Assembly (NCBI GenBank): GCA_965267435.1 | Contig: OZ253960.1 | Coordinates: forward strand, 5,952,001-6,016,000 | DNA: 64,000 bases | DNA from: JAWPMT01 sp965267435 | Lineage (GTDB): Bacteria; Bacteroidota; Bacteroidia; Cytophagales; Cyclobacteriaceae | Reading direction: 5' to 3' | Shown: positions 34,226-42,600 of the stretch, piece after piece | How the letters are laid out: the number at the start of each line of letters is the position of its first letter | How positions within the stretch are numbered: position 1 is the first letter of the stretch | The notes under the pieces: generated by a model | Told to the model about the DNA's origin: nothing | Seen by the model: the letters and a program-made list of their open reading frames with translations, nothing else | Database searches by the model: none | Position numbers and translations under genes: made by a program

Positions 34226-35392
34226 ATGAATTTCGAAACCGACGCTGTACGTACGCAAATTGAAAATGCGCTCAATCGAGAGCACTCATCGCCTATTTTC
34301 ATGACCAGTAGCTTCACGTTTGCCGATGCCGAGGAGGCACGTGCCATGTTTGCTGATGAAGTACCTGGCAACATCTACTCCCGATATTCCAACCCCAATA
34401 CTTCCGAATTCATCGACAAACTGTGTCTGATGGAGAAGATGGAGGATGGTATCGCCACCGCCACTGGTATGTCTGCCATGTTTACGAGCCTGGCTGCCGT
34501 CCTCAATCAAGGTGACCATGTTCTTGCGTCACGGGCCATTTTCGGCTCCACACACCAGCTTTTCACCCAGATCCTGCCCAAGTGGGGGATCGAGCATACG
34601 TATTTCAATCTCCATCGACCTGAGAAGATCGAGAGTCTGATCCAGCCCAATACGAAGATGATCTTCGTCGAGTCTCCCTCCAATCCGGGACTCGATATCA
34701 TCGATCTTGAGCATCTGGGTTTTCTGGCTGAAAAGCATGGCATCATCTTCAATGTCGACAACTGCTTTGCAACACCTTACATCCAGAACCCGGTGGACTT
34801 TGGCGCTCATATCGTCACGCACTCTGCCACAAAGTTCATAGATGGTCAGGGACGCTCATTGGGAGGAGCGATACTGGGAAATCGCGAGACCATCGAGAAA
34901 ATCAGGTTTTTCGCCCGGCACACAGGGCCAGCCATGTCCCCTTTCAATGCCTGGCTGCTCAGTAAAAGCCTTGAGACGCTGGCGGTAAGAATGGACCGTC
35001 ACTGCGAAAACGCCATGAAGATCGCGCAATACCTGGAAGGTCACGAGGAGCTGGAGCAGGTGAAATATCCCTTCCTCAAAAGTCATCCCCAATACGAATT
35101 GGCCAAAAAGCAGATGCGCCTGGGGGGCGGCATTGTCACTTTGATCGTAAAAGGTGGCATAGAGCGTGGCGTGAAATTTTTGAGTGCTCTCAAGATGCTG
35201 AGCCTGACGGCCAACCTGGGAGATACAAGAACGACGATCACTCACCCTGCAACAACAACGCATTCCAAGCTCAGTGAAGAAGAGCGATCGAGTGTGGGCA
35301 TAGCGCCAGGACTGGTGAGGATCTCTGCAGGTCTGGAAAATATCAATGATATCGTCCACGACATAGAACAAGCCCTTGAGGCAAGCAAGTAG
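34226..35392 (+). CDS. metZ: O-succinyl/O-acetylhomoserine sulfhydrylase (trans-sulfuration family)
   Basis: The 388-residue PLP enzyme has its Schiff-base lysine at K203 in HSATKFIDGQG. The GQG(R) after the lysine is typical of MetZ-type sulfhydrylases, rather than the GHSD of cystathionine gamma-synthases. RYSNPNTSEF near residues 55-64 binds the cofactor phosphate. It joins an activated homoserine with sulfide to give homocysteine. It is the first gene after the SAM riboswitch and cysteine leader, followed 35 bases later by the sulfite reductase that supplies its sulfide. The acyl group of the substrate is not decided by sequence. Confidence 0.87.
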   Translation: MNFETDAVRTQIENALNREHSSPIFMTSSFTFADAEEARAMFADEVPGNIYSRYSNPNTSEFIDKLCLMEKMEDGIATATGMSAMFTSLAAVLNQGDHVLASRAIFGSTHQLFTQILPKWGIEHTYFNLHRPEKIESLIQPNTKMIFVESPSNPGLDIIDLEHLGFLAEKHGIIFNVDNCFATPYIQNPVDFGAHIVTHSATKFIDGQGRSLGGAILGNRETIEKIRFFARHTGPAMSPFNAWLLSKSLETLAVRMDRHCENAMKIAQYLEGHEELEQVKYPFLKSHPQYELAKKQMRLGGGIVTLIVKGGIERGVKFLSALKMLSLTANLGDTRTTITHPATTTHSKLSEEERSSVGIAPGLVRISAGLENINDIVHDIEQALEASK

Positions 35393-35427
35393 ATTTTTTA
35401 AAAGGACAAAAACCACACTAAACAACC

Positions 35428-37566
35428 ATGAGCACAGTATTTCAAGCACTACCGGGAGAAGTCCAAAAGGACATCGTCGAACTGCAAGACAAGATTGATC
35501 GCTTCAAAAAAGGGGAGCTTGAGGAAGAGCGATTTAAGGCATTTCGCCTCACACGAGGTGTTTACGGCCAGAGGCAAGCAGGCGTACAGATGTTTCGTAT
35601 CAAGCTACCGTACGGTAAGATCACCCCCGACCAGTTGAGGGTCATGGCCGACCTGGCTGAGCAGTATGGTCACGGCAATTTGCACCTGACAACAAGGCAG
35701 AACATACAGCTGCATTATGTGGATGTGGCCAATGCTCCGGCGATCTGGGAGAAGCTGGAGTCTGCCGGTGTGACGGCCCGGGAAGCCTGTGGTAACACGG
35801 TTCGTAACATCACCGCGTCGCCATATGCAGGGATCGATCCTGAGGAGCCCTTCGACGTAAGTCCCTATGCACACGCCGTCTTCGAGTACTTCCTGCGCAA
35901 CCCCATCTGCCAGGACATGGGCCGCAAGATTAAGATGGCCTTCTCAGCCTCAGAAAAGGATGCCGCCTTCACCTACATCCATGACTTCGGCTTTATCCCT
36001 CGAACAAAGGTTGTCGACGGTGTGGAAAAAAGAGGTTTCAAAGTACTCGTCGGAGGTGGATTGGGAGCACAGGCCGTAGTCGCGCAGGTCGCAAAGGAAT
36101 TCTTGCCAGAGGACCTACTCATCCCATGTATCGAGGCCTCGCTACGTGTCTTTGATCGCTATGGCGAGCGAGAGCGACGACACAAGGCCCGTCTAAAATT
36201 TCTGATTGACCCCAAGAAGGGTCTCGGGCTTGATGGGTTTCTGCGTCTGGTGGATGAGGAGAAAAGGGCCCTCCCCTACCATCGCTATGAGATCGACAGA
36301 ACGACGGTAGGTGAGGAGATCGATGAGCAATCACAACAATCAGCGCAAGTAGAACCCGCTGACGGATTCGAGCAGTGGTTCCAGTCCAATGTCTTCGAGC
36401 AAAAACAATCGGGGTACTACGCAGCGAAAGTGAAAGTTCCTCTGGGTAATCTAAGCGTAGATACAGCACGGAAGCTGGCTTCCATCATTGAGAGATGGGC
36501 ATCAAAAGACATTCGACTGACGATCAATCAGGGCCTATTGGTGAAGTACGTCAGGAAGGAGGCGCTGGCTGGTCTCCACAGGGACCTACAAGGGCTGAAC
36601 CTCGGCCAGGCTGGTTTCGAGAGCCTGGGAGATATCACTGCCTGCCCGGGTACCGATACGTGCAATCTGGCAGTGACGAATAGCACCGATATCACTACGG
36701 TGCTGGAAGAACTGATCCGCGATGAGTTCCCGCATTTAGTGGACGAGTCACACATCCAGATCAAGATCAGTGGTTGTATGAATGCCTGCGGGCAACACAT
36801 GATCGCCAATATCGGCTTCCATGGAAGCAGCATCAAGCACGAGGGCAAAGTAGCTCCCGCCCAACAAGTCGTGATTGGCGGCGGTGTCGACCCCAATGGC
36901 AGGGGCTTCATCGCTGAAAAGGTCATCAAGGTGCCCACCAAGAGAGTACCTGAGACTGTCCGCACGCTGCTGAGCGATTACGAAAACAACAGTGCAGAAA
37001 CTGAATACTTCAATGATTACTTCCAGCGCCAAGGGAAGATGTACTTCTACCAACTGCTCAAGCCGCTGGCCGACCCATCCACGCTGGATGAGGATGGATT
37101 CCAGGACTGGGGCAAGCAGATCTCATTCACGCCGGAGATTGGTGTAGGAGAATGCGCCGGTGTGGTGTTGGACCTGGTCAGTACCATCGTCAGTGACTCG
37201 AAAGAGAAGCTTGCATGGGGCCGTGAAGCCCTGGTGGAGGCTCGATGGGCAGGAGCCATCTACCATGCCTACAGTGCGTTTGTGATAGGCGCCAAGGCGT
37301 TGCTGTTGAATGAGGATGTGCAATGCAACACGCACAAAGGCATCATCGATGAGTTCCAACGAAGGTTCGTAGAAGGGGGCAGGCTCTCAGGCATCGGCAA
37401 CTTTGGTGATCTCGTCTTGCAGATCAACAAGTTTGAGCCTTCTGAAGCGTTTGCCGTGAACTATCTGGATCAGGCCTCGGAGTTCGTCAGTGCCGTCGAA
37501 AAAGCCCGGGAAGTAGGGCTCAATGGGGAAGAGAAATTAGTGGTCAGTAACTTCTACAAAGCATAG
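35428..37566 (+). CDS. Siroheme [4Fe-4S] sulfite reductase with C-terminal HEPN-like extension
   Basis: The 712-residue protein has two ferredoxin-like/siroheme repeats. LTTRQNIQLHYV near residue 88 and LTINQGLLVKYV near 365 are the paired substrate/siroheme motifs. The cluster ligands are C406-x5-C412 and C450-x3-C454. It should reduce sulfite to sulfide with six electrons; nitrite is also possible from the fold, but the sulfur neighbours favour sulfite. Residues from about 560 to 712 form an added helical domain that looks HEPN-like (AGAIYHAYSAFVIGAKALLL, then THKGIIDEF). No flavoprotein subunit is near, so ferredoxin is the likely donor. Confidence 0.87.
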   Translation: MSTVFQALPGEVQKDIVELQDKIDRFKKGELEEERFKAFRLTRGVYGQRQAGVQMFRIKLPYGKITPDQLRVMADLAEQYGHGNLHLTTRQNIQLHYVDVANAPAIWEKLESAGVTAREACGNTVRNITASPYAGIDPEEPFDVSPYAHAVFEYFLRNPICQDMGRKIKMAFSASEKDAAFTYIHDFGFIPRTKVVDGVEKRGFKVLVGGGLGAQAVVAQVAKEFLPEDLLIPCIEASLRVFDRYGERERRHKARLKFLIDPKKGLGLDGFLRLVDEEKRALPYHRYEIDRTTVGEEIDEQSQQSAQVEPADGFEQWFQSNVFEQKQSGYYAAKVKVPLGNLSVDTARKLASIIERWASKDIRLTINQGLLVKYVRKEALAGLHRDLQGLNLGQAGFESLGDITACPGTDTCNLAVTNSTDITTVLEELIRDEFPHLVDESHIQIKISGCMNACGQHMIANIGFHGSSIKHEGKVAPAQQVVIGGGVDPNGRGFIAEKVIKVPTKRVPETVRTLLSDYENNSAETEYFNDYFQRQGKMYFYQLLKPLADPSTLDEDGFQDWGKQISFTPEIGVGECAGVVLDLVSTIVSDSKEKLAWGREALVEARWAGAIYHAYSAFVIGAKALLLNEDVQCNTHKGIIDEFQRRFVEGGRLSGIGNFGDLVLQINKFEPSEAFAVNYLDQASEFVSAVEKAREVGLNGEEKLVVSNFYKA

Positions 37567-37571
37567 GCACG

Positions 37572-38327
37572 ATGAAGACACCTCAACTGACACTGGTAGG
37601 TGCAGGTCCGGGGGATCCGGAGCTGATCACCGTGAAGGGAGTGAAGGCTCTGGCCTCAGCCGATGTAGTGCTGTACGACGCCCTCGTCAATCCCGAATTG
37701 TTGCAATATGCGCCCAATGCGGAACATATCCCTGTAGGTAAGCGTGCCGGTCAGGCGAGCGTATCTCAGAGTACGATCAACCACTTGATCGTGGAGCATG
37801 CGCTGGCCAATAAACACGTAGTACGCCTCAAAGGGGGCGATCCTTTCTTGTTTGCACGCGGCTTCGAGGAATTGGAGTACGCGAGAAAGTACGGCATACA
37901 GACCGCAAGCGTCGTAGGTGTGAGCAGCCTGCACCTGCCGGGTGTCTACGGTATACCGCTCACGGTGAGGGGTATCAACCAAAGCATTTGTGTCGTGACA
38001 GCCACGACGGCCGAGGGCACACTGAGCCCTGATGTAGACCATGCCGCCGCGCAGAGCCCGATGACTTTGTTTTTTATGGGACTTGGCAAGCTGGAGTTGA
38101 TCGTCGACAAATACCTGCAGGCTGGCAGGGGTGACTTGCCGGTAGCCATTATTTCAAGAGGATCCATGGAGGATGCATTTGTGTACCAATCCACAGTCAA
38201 GGAAGTACTGGCGGAGACAGCGGAGATCGATATCCCCGCGCCCGCATTGTTACTATTTGGTGAGGGTGCAGCCATCAGCTATGAAGCCCTACCAGGTCTG
38301 CAAAAAGAGATAACGGAGGTCGCATGA
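37572..38327 (+). CDS. cobA: Uroporphyrinogen-III C-methyltransferase
   Basis: The 251-residue protein has the SUMT motifs LVGAGPGDPELIT at residues 7-19, VVRLKGGDPFLFARG near 88-102, and a central GVSS. It adds two methyl groups from SAM to uroporphyrinogen III, giving precorrin-2, the precursor of siroheme for the sulfite reductase just upstream. It starts five bases after that gene and overlaps the next by four bases. Confidence 0.93.
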   Translation: MKTPQLTLVGAGPGDPELITVKGVKALASADVVLYDALVNPELLQYAPNAEHIPVGKRAGQASVSQSTINHLIVEHALANKHVVRLKGGDPFLFARGFEELEYARKYGIQTASVVGVSSLHLPGVYGIPLTVRGINQSICVVTATTAEGTLSPDVDHAAAQSPMTLFFMGLGKLELIVDKYLQAGRGDLPVAIISRGSMEDAFVYQSTVKEVLAETAEIDIPAPALLLFGEGAAISYEALPGLQKEITEVA

Positions 38328-38938
38328 GTGGGAGCGGTGCACATCTGGTGAATAACCTCTTTCCCATCTTCGTCAAGTTGCGGGACATTGACACACTCGT
38401 GGTCGGCGGGGGTAATGTGGGCTTGGAAAAGGTGCAAGCACTTGTTAAAAACGATCCCCTTGCCCGTATCACTATCGTCGCTCCCGAAGTGAAGCAAGAG
38501 TTGGAGCAGCTCGCTGTGGCTAGTCAAAACATCTCCATCAAGAGGCGGCCATTTCGCCTAAGCGATCTGGAAAACAAAAAGCTCTTGCTCCTCGCAACTG
38601 ACGATCCGGCTTTACATGCTGCGATAAAGGAATATGCAAAGGAGATGAACCTCCTGGTCAATGTTGCTGACACGCCTGATCTGTGTGACTTCTATCTGGG
38701 TTCTACAGTCCAGAAAGGAGCACTCAAGGTAGGGATCAGCACCAATGGACAATCTCCGACACTAGCCAAGCGGTTCAGGGAGCTCCTGGAAGACGTGCTC
38801 CCGGAGGACGTCCCCTACCTCCTTGAAAACCTCAAATCCATCCGGGACCGCCTCAAGGGCGATTTCGAATACAAGGTCAATACACTCAATACGATCACAA
38901 CAAAATTGCTGGAAGATGAAAACAGTTTTGGAAAGTAA
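38324..38938 (+). CDS. Precorrin-2 dehydrogenase / sirohydrochlorin ferrochelatase (Met8/CysG-N type)
   Basis: The 204-residue protein has an NAD-binding Rossmann start (TLVVGGGNVGLEKVQ near residues 27-41). It continues with PFRLSDLENKKLLLLATDD and NVADTPDLCDFYLGS, which carries the catalytic aspartate region seen in Met8 and CysG. KVGISTNGQSPTLAKRFRE near 145-163 is the helical dimerisation part. It turns precorrin-2 into sirohydrochlorin and inserts iron to give siroheme. With cobA it makes a split version of CysG. It overlaps the cysH start. Confidence 0.9.
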   Translation: MSGSGAHLVNNLFPIFVKLRDIDTLVVGGGNVGLEKVQALVKNDPLARITIVAPEVKQELEQLAVASQNISIKRRPFRLSDLENKKLLLLATDDPALHAAIKEYAKEMNLLVNVADTPDLCDFYLGSTVQKGALKVGISTNGQSPTLAKRFRELLEDVLPEDVPYLLENLKSIRDRLKGDFEYKVNTLNTITTKLLEDENSFGK

Positions 38939-39590
38939 AGAACTCGAAAAACTCAACGCCAAATACGAGTCACTGACCTTTCAGGACCGGCTGGCACAAC
39001 TTTTTGTGGACTTCGACCCAGAGGATATCCTCGTGACTACATCTCTGGGGTCTACGTCCTCTATTCTATTGCACTTGCTGAGCAAGGTAGCCCCCGAGCA
39101 TCCCATCTACCTGATCGATACGGGCTATCTCTTCGAAGAGACACGGCGCCATAAGGAGACGATCCGTCAGAAACTGGGTATCAATATTGTGGACGTGCAT
39201 CCCGCTGGTAACAAACACCAATTCACTGCCGAGAACGCTACCTGGGCCCACAATACTGACCTGTGCTGCTTTGTCAACAAGATCGATCCGATGAACAAGC
39301 TAAAGGCAGGAAAGAAGATCTGGATCTCCGGCCTATTGCGTTTTCAGAATGAAAATCGACGCCACCTGGGGATCTTCCATCCCCATCGCGACATTGTGAA
39401 GTTCCATCCCATCATTGATATGAAGCAGGAAGACGTGGGGCTCTATCATCAGGTGTTCGACCTACCGGTGAATAGTCTATTTTATCAGGGCTACGGGTCG
39501 ATTGGATGCTATCACTGTACGGCCAAAGGGGAAGGACGAGAAGGACGCTGGCTCAATACCAACAAGAACGAGTGCGGCCTGCATTTGTGA
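38916..39590 (+). CDS. cysH: Assimilatory [4Fe-4S] APS reductase
   Basis: The start at 38916 (MKTVLES) gives 224 residues; the longer upstream frame overlaps the siroheme gene and looks non-coding. TTSLGSTSSILLHLL near 41-54 is the nucleotide-binding P-loop-like start. C117-C118 and C198-x2-C201 are the CC and CxxC ligands of a [4Fe-4S] cluster, which points to APS rather than PAPS as substrate. C220 in the C-terminal ECGLH motif is the catalytic cysteine. Sulfite is produced for the sulfite reductase of the same operon. No ATP sulfurylase or sulfate transporter gene is in the window. Confidence 0.9.
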   Translation: MKTVLESKELEKLNAKYESLTFQDRLAQLFVDFDPEDILVTTSLGSTSSILLHLLSKVAPEHPIYLIDTGYLFEETRRHKETIRQKLGINIVDVHPAGNKHQFTAENATWAHNTDLCCFVNKIDPMNKLKAGKKIWISGLLRFQNENRRHLGIFHPHRDIVKFHPIIDMKQEDVGLYHQVFDLPVNSLFYQGYGSIGCYHCTAKGEGREGRWLNTNKNECGLHL

Positions 39591-39599
39591 GGGCGAGAC

Positions 39600-40214
39600 C
39601 TATTTATTGAGGATGTAGATGCGGGCAAAGAACTCGACGTACTGATTGTACTCCTCGAATTCGTCAGTGACGAAGCCGCTTTCGTTCGTGAATTGTATTT
39701 CGGAGACAGGGGTCACGCTCCTCACAAATCGTGAGCCCACGTTGAATCTTTCATGTACATCCCAACTCATGCCGAATATTAGTGACAACTCCCTTTTGTT
39801 GGTGACCAGCTTGTTACGGACACCAAATGCGTCCTCCTGACTTGCATTGAGTAAGAATCCTGCCGATGGACCTGTCTCGATGAAGAGGTGCTTCCAGGGA
39901 TTGACGGAGACCAGAATGGGTGTTTCCAGGTAGGAGAGCCACTCCAATTGGTCGCCACCCCTGATGACTCCCTTCCTCACATAGGCCGGCTCAAAGTACA
40001 ACCCAAAAGCATCATTGAGTTGGATGTTAGAGGTCAGGCCCACGTGATAGCTGTCCCGTGAACTGAGCGTCTCTGGCTGGCGCAGATTATTGACTTGCGC
40101 CACACGGTGGACTGATACGATGTTGTAGCCGCCCTTCACCCCCACCCGTATGTCCTGCCCTTGTACGATGGAGGTCAACGAGATAGCGAAGATGATCAGA
40201 AAAGTACTGCGCAT
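39600..40214 (-). CDS. Outer-membrane beta-barrel protein (PorT-like)
   Basis: The start at 40214 gives a signal peptide (MRSTFLIIFAISLTSIVQGQ) and 204 residues in all. The mature part has alternating hydrophobic strands such as IRVGVKGGYNIVSV, GLYFEPAYVRKGVI and RELSLIFGMSWDV, and ends in a strand with aromatic residues (YVEFFARIYIL). This fits an eight-stranded PorT or outer-membrane beta-barrel domain common in Bacteroidota. The function is unknown. It converges on cysH nine bases away. Confidence 0.75.
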   Translation of the reverse strand: MRSTFLIIFAISLTSIVQGQDIRVGVKGGYNIVSVHRVAQVNNLRQPETLSSRDSYHVGLTSNIQLNDAFGLYFEPAYVRKGVIRGGDQLEWLSYLETPILVSVNPWKHLFIETGPSAGFLLNASQEDAFGVRNKLVTNKRELSLIFGMSWDVHERFNVGSRFVRSVTPVSEIQFTNESGFVTDEFEEYNQYVEFFARIYILNK

Positions 40215-40305
40215 AGGGGTTGGACAGGTTTGTTTGCGGCCGTGCCGACCATGCACGATAAACGCCCTTTCGCGAGGAATTATTGTTGAAATACGCGCCG
40301 ATTCT

Positions 40306-40812
40306 TTACGCGTAGGCCTTGGGCTCCAAATATTTGAACCAGTTGGTTTGCAGTCTTCCGGCAGCCGTTTTGAGAAACATGATGTAGGACGGCTTTACAG
40401 GATGTTTGGCAAGTTTCAGACCGGCCTGATCCAGCGAGTAATCGCCTTTTTTTGCGTTGCAGTGCTTGCAGGCGGTCACAAGATTGGTCCACGTGGATTT
40501 CCCCCCTTTACTCTTCGGGACCACATGGTCCAGCGTGAGGTCTTTATTCGTGCCGCAGTACTGGCACTCATGGCCGTCGCGTTTGAAGAGGTTGTACCGG
40601 GTCAGCACAACACCACGATAGGGCACGTGTTTGTACTGTAGGATGCGAATCACGGAGGGATAGGGGTAGCTGGTGCTGACAGTGCGTAGCGACTTGCCTT
40701 CTATGTGATCAAGCATTTCTGCCTTTTCGAGGAATACCAACAAAAAAGCCCTTTCCAGCGAGCAAAGGGTGAGTGGTGAGTAATCCTGATTGAGAACAAG
40801 TACGCTATTCAT
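40306..40812 (-). CDS. HNH endonuclease family protein
   Basis: The 168-residue protein has a classic HNH core: CQYCGTNKDLTLDHVVPKSKGG near residues 84-105, followed by NLVTACKHCNAKKG near 110-123. Two CxxC pairs bind a structural zinc; His in LDHV is the metal/general-base residue. The N-terminal 80 residues (LVLNQDYSPL, SLERAFLLVFLEKAE) match a widespread standalone HNH type found in many bacteria. Its target is not known; it is a chromosomal gene, not part of an intron. It overlaps smpB by four bases. Confidence 0.85.
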   Translation of the reverse strand: MNSVLVLNQDYSPLTLCSLERAFLLVFLEKAEMLDHIEGKSLRTVSTSYPYPSVIRILQYKHVPYRGVVLTRYNLFKRDGHECQYCGTNKDLTLDHVVPKSKGGKSTWTNLVTACKHCNAKKGDYSLDQAGLKLAKHPVKPSYIMFLKTAAGRLQTNWFKYLEPKAYA

Positions 40813-41285
40813 CCAACTTGCATTTCTTTTACTGCCCGACTTTCTTCTTTCTTTTTGATCGATTCACGTTTATCATAAAGCTTCTTACCCTTCGCGAGGG
40901 CGATCTCCATTTTTGCCAGGCCTCGTGAGTTGATGTACAGTTTTGTCGGGATCATCGTCAGTCCCTTTTCCGCAGACTTCGATGCTAACTTGCCCAACTC
41001 AGCTTGCTTCAGCAAAAGTTTACGTTCCCGTAGGGGGTCGTGATTGTTGTAAGTACTTTCCTGGTAAGGCGATATTGTCATCCCTTTTACGAATAGCTCT
41101 CCCTTGTGAAAGTGGCAGTGTGCCTCTTGCAGGCTCACCCGACCCTCACGGATAGATTTGATCTCACTTCCACGCAGGACAATGCCTGCCTCGTACGTAT
41201 CGATGAACTGATATTCGTAAGATGCCTTTCTATTCCGTATGGAGATATTTTTCGCAAACCTTCCCTCTTTCTTCGCCATATACAT
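40809..41285 (-). CDS. smpB: SsrA-binding protein
   Basis: The 158-residue protein has the SmpB OB-fold pattern: NRKASYEYQFIDTYEAGIVL, then GSEIKSIREGRVSL with tmRNA contacts, and the C-terminal KGKKLYDKRESIKKK tail that enters the ribosome channel. It brings tmRNA to stalled ribosomes in trans-translation. A second ATG two codons in (41279) is equally possible. No ssrA gene is in the window. The stop overlaps the HNH gene start. Confidence 0.93.
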   Translation of the reverse strand: MYMAKKEGRFAKNISIRNRKASYEYQFIDTYEAGIVLRGSEIKSIREGRVSLQEAHCHFHKGELFVKGMTISPYQESTYNNHDPLRERKLLLKQAELGKLASKSAEKGLTMIPTKLYINSRGLAKMEIALAKGKKLYDKRESIKKKEESRAVKEMQVG

Positions 41286-41565
41286 TCTAAAATAACATGA
41301 AAACCTTTAACAACGACCCTCCATTGGGATCAACGGGATGAACATAGACGTAATTCAGGGTCATTTGTTGTGTGCCCGGTTTTTTGGTTTTTTTTGGAGA
41401 CGCCCAACCGCTCGAGGCCTCTTGCCAGGCCGGCGCTATGCGGGCCTGCCGCTCTCCCCCGGAGCAGAAGTGGATGTTCTGTGCATTGGTGTATCCTTTT
41501 TTAAAAGCAATTGACTCTTGTTGACATCATCACGAGACCTACATTCGGCCTTCAAACGCGCCCTA
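41286..41565. other. Intergenic stretch with GC-rich palindromic segment
   Basis: The gap between smpB and tsaD holds a T-rich tract near 41375-41396. A GC-rich segment at about 41402-41465 follows, with several short inverted words (GAGGCCTC, CCAGGCCGG, GGGCCTGCCG). GGGCCTGCCGCTCTC resembles part of the dispersed repeat near 6145-6158. It may be a decayed repeat copy. No gene is seen. Confidence 0.35.
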
Positions 41566-42579
41566 TCAATCACCTCCAATTGCCATTCTCGGCATTGGGC
41601 TATCAGCCAGCGAATCAAAGCGCTTTTCCAGGTAGTCGTAGTACCCTGCCATGGCAATCATACCAGCATTGTCAGTACAGTACTCAAACTTGGGAATGAA
41701 TACCTCCCAGGATCCCTCAGATTGCTTGGCCTCCAGCCTGCTACGAACGGCGCTATTGGCTGCCACACCGCCGGCAAGGGCCACCTGGGTGATGCCAGTC
41801 TGTTTCACCGCCTTTTCCAGCTTCTTGAATAGCATTTCTACAAGGGTATACTGGTAGCCAGCGCAGAGGTCCGCCAGATGGTCCTCGATGAAACGGTCGT
41901 TCTTGGCCAGCTCCTTCCTCAGGAAATACAGGAGGCTGGTCTTGATACCTGAAAAAGAGTAATCGAGCTCTGGCACATCCGATTGAGCGAAAGCAAAACG
42001 CCTAGGGTCGCCTTCGGTTGCCAGTCGATCTATCTGTGGACCTCCAGGATAGGGCAGGCCGAGTAGCTTGGCACCCTTATCAAAAGCCTCGCCCACCGCA
42101 TCATCGATGGTCTGACCGATCACCTGGAGGTCAGAGTAGTCGCTTACCAGCACTATCTGGGTGTGCCCACCACTGACCGTGAGGCAAAGGAACGGGAATG
42201 TCGGCTTCGGATCGTCGATGAAGTGCGCCAATACATGGGCGCGCATGTGATTGACGCCTATCAGGGGTACATTCAGCGACAGGGCCAGGGCCTTCGCGAA
42301 AGAGGAGCCTATGAGGAGTGCACCTAGCAGGCCAGGGCCTCTTGTATAGGCTATTGCTGAGATCTCCTGCAGGCCAATATTGGCCTGATTCAGCGCCTGA
42401 TCAACGACAGGGACTATGTTTTTCTGATGAGCACGGGAGGCAAGCTCGGGAACCACACCCCCAAATTGCTCGTGTATAGTTTGGGTAGCGATAATATTAT
42501 TAAGTACTTTGCCGTTTTGGCAAATGGCCGCGGAGGTTTCATCGCATGAGGATTCAATTCCTAATATCGTTGCGCTCAT
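41566..42579 (-). CDS. tsaD: tRNA N6-adenosine threonylcarbamoyltransferase
   Basis: The 337-residue protein has the ASKHA-fold signature of the Kae1/TsaD family. It begins LGIESSCDETSAAI, has the metal-binding HMRAHVLAH near residues 110-118, and continues with TVSGGHTQIVL and LAGGVAANSAVRSRL near 265-280. Together with TsaB, TsaE and TsaC products it makes t6A37 in tRNAs that read ANN codons. The length is standard. It diverges from tamB with 21 bases between. Confidence 0.95.
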   Translation of the reverse strand: MSATILGIESSCDETSAAICQNGKVLNNIIATQTIHEQFGGVVPELASRAHQKNIVPVVDQALNQANIGLQEISAIAYTRGPGLLGALLIGSSFAKALALSLNVPLIGVNHMRAHVLAHFIDDPKPTFPFLCLTVSGGHTQIVLVSDYSDLQVIGQTIDDAVGEAFDKGAKLLGLPYPGGPQIDRLATEGDPRRFAFAQSDVPELDYSFSGIKTSLLYFLRKELAKNDRFIEDHLADLCAGYQYTLVEMLFKKLEKAVKQTGITQVALAGGVAANSAVRSRLEAKQSEGSWEVFIPKFEYCTDNAGMIAMAGYYDYLEKRFDSLADSPMPRMAIGGD

Positions 42580-42600
42580 AGGGCTAAGAGAGATAGAGAG

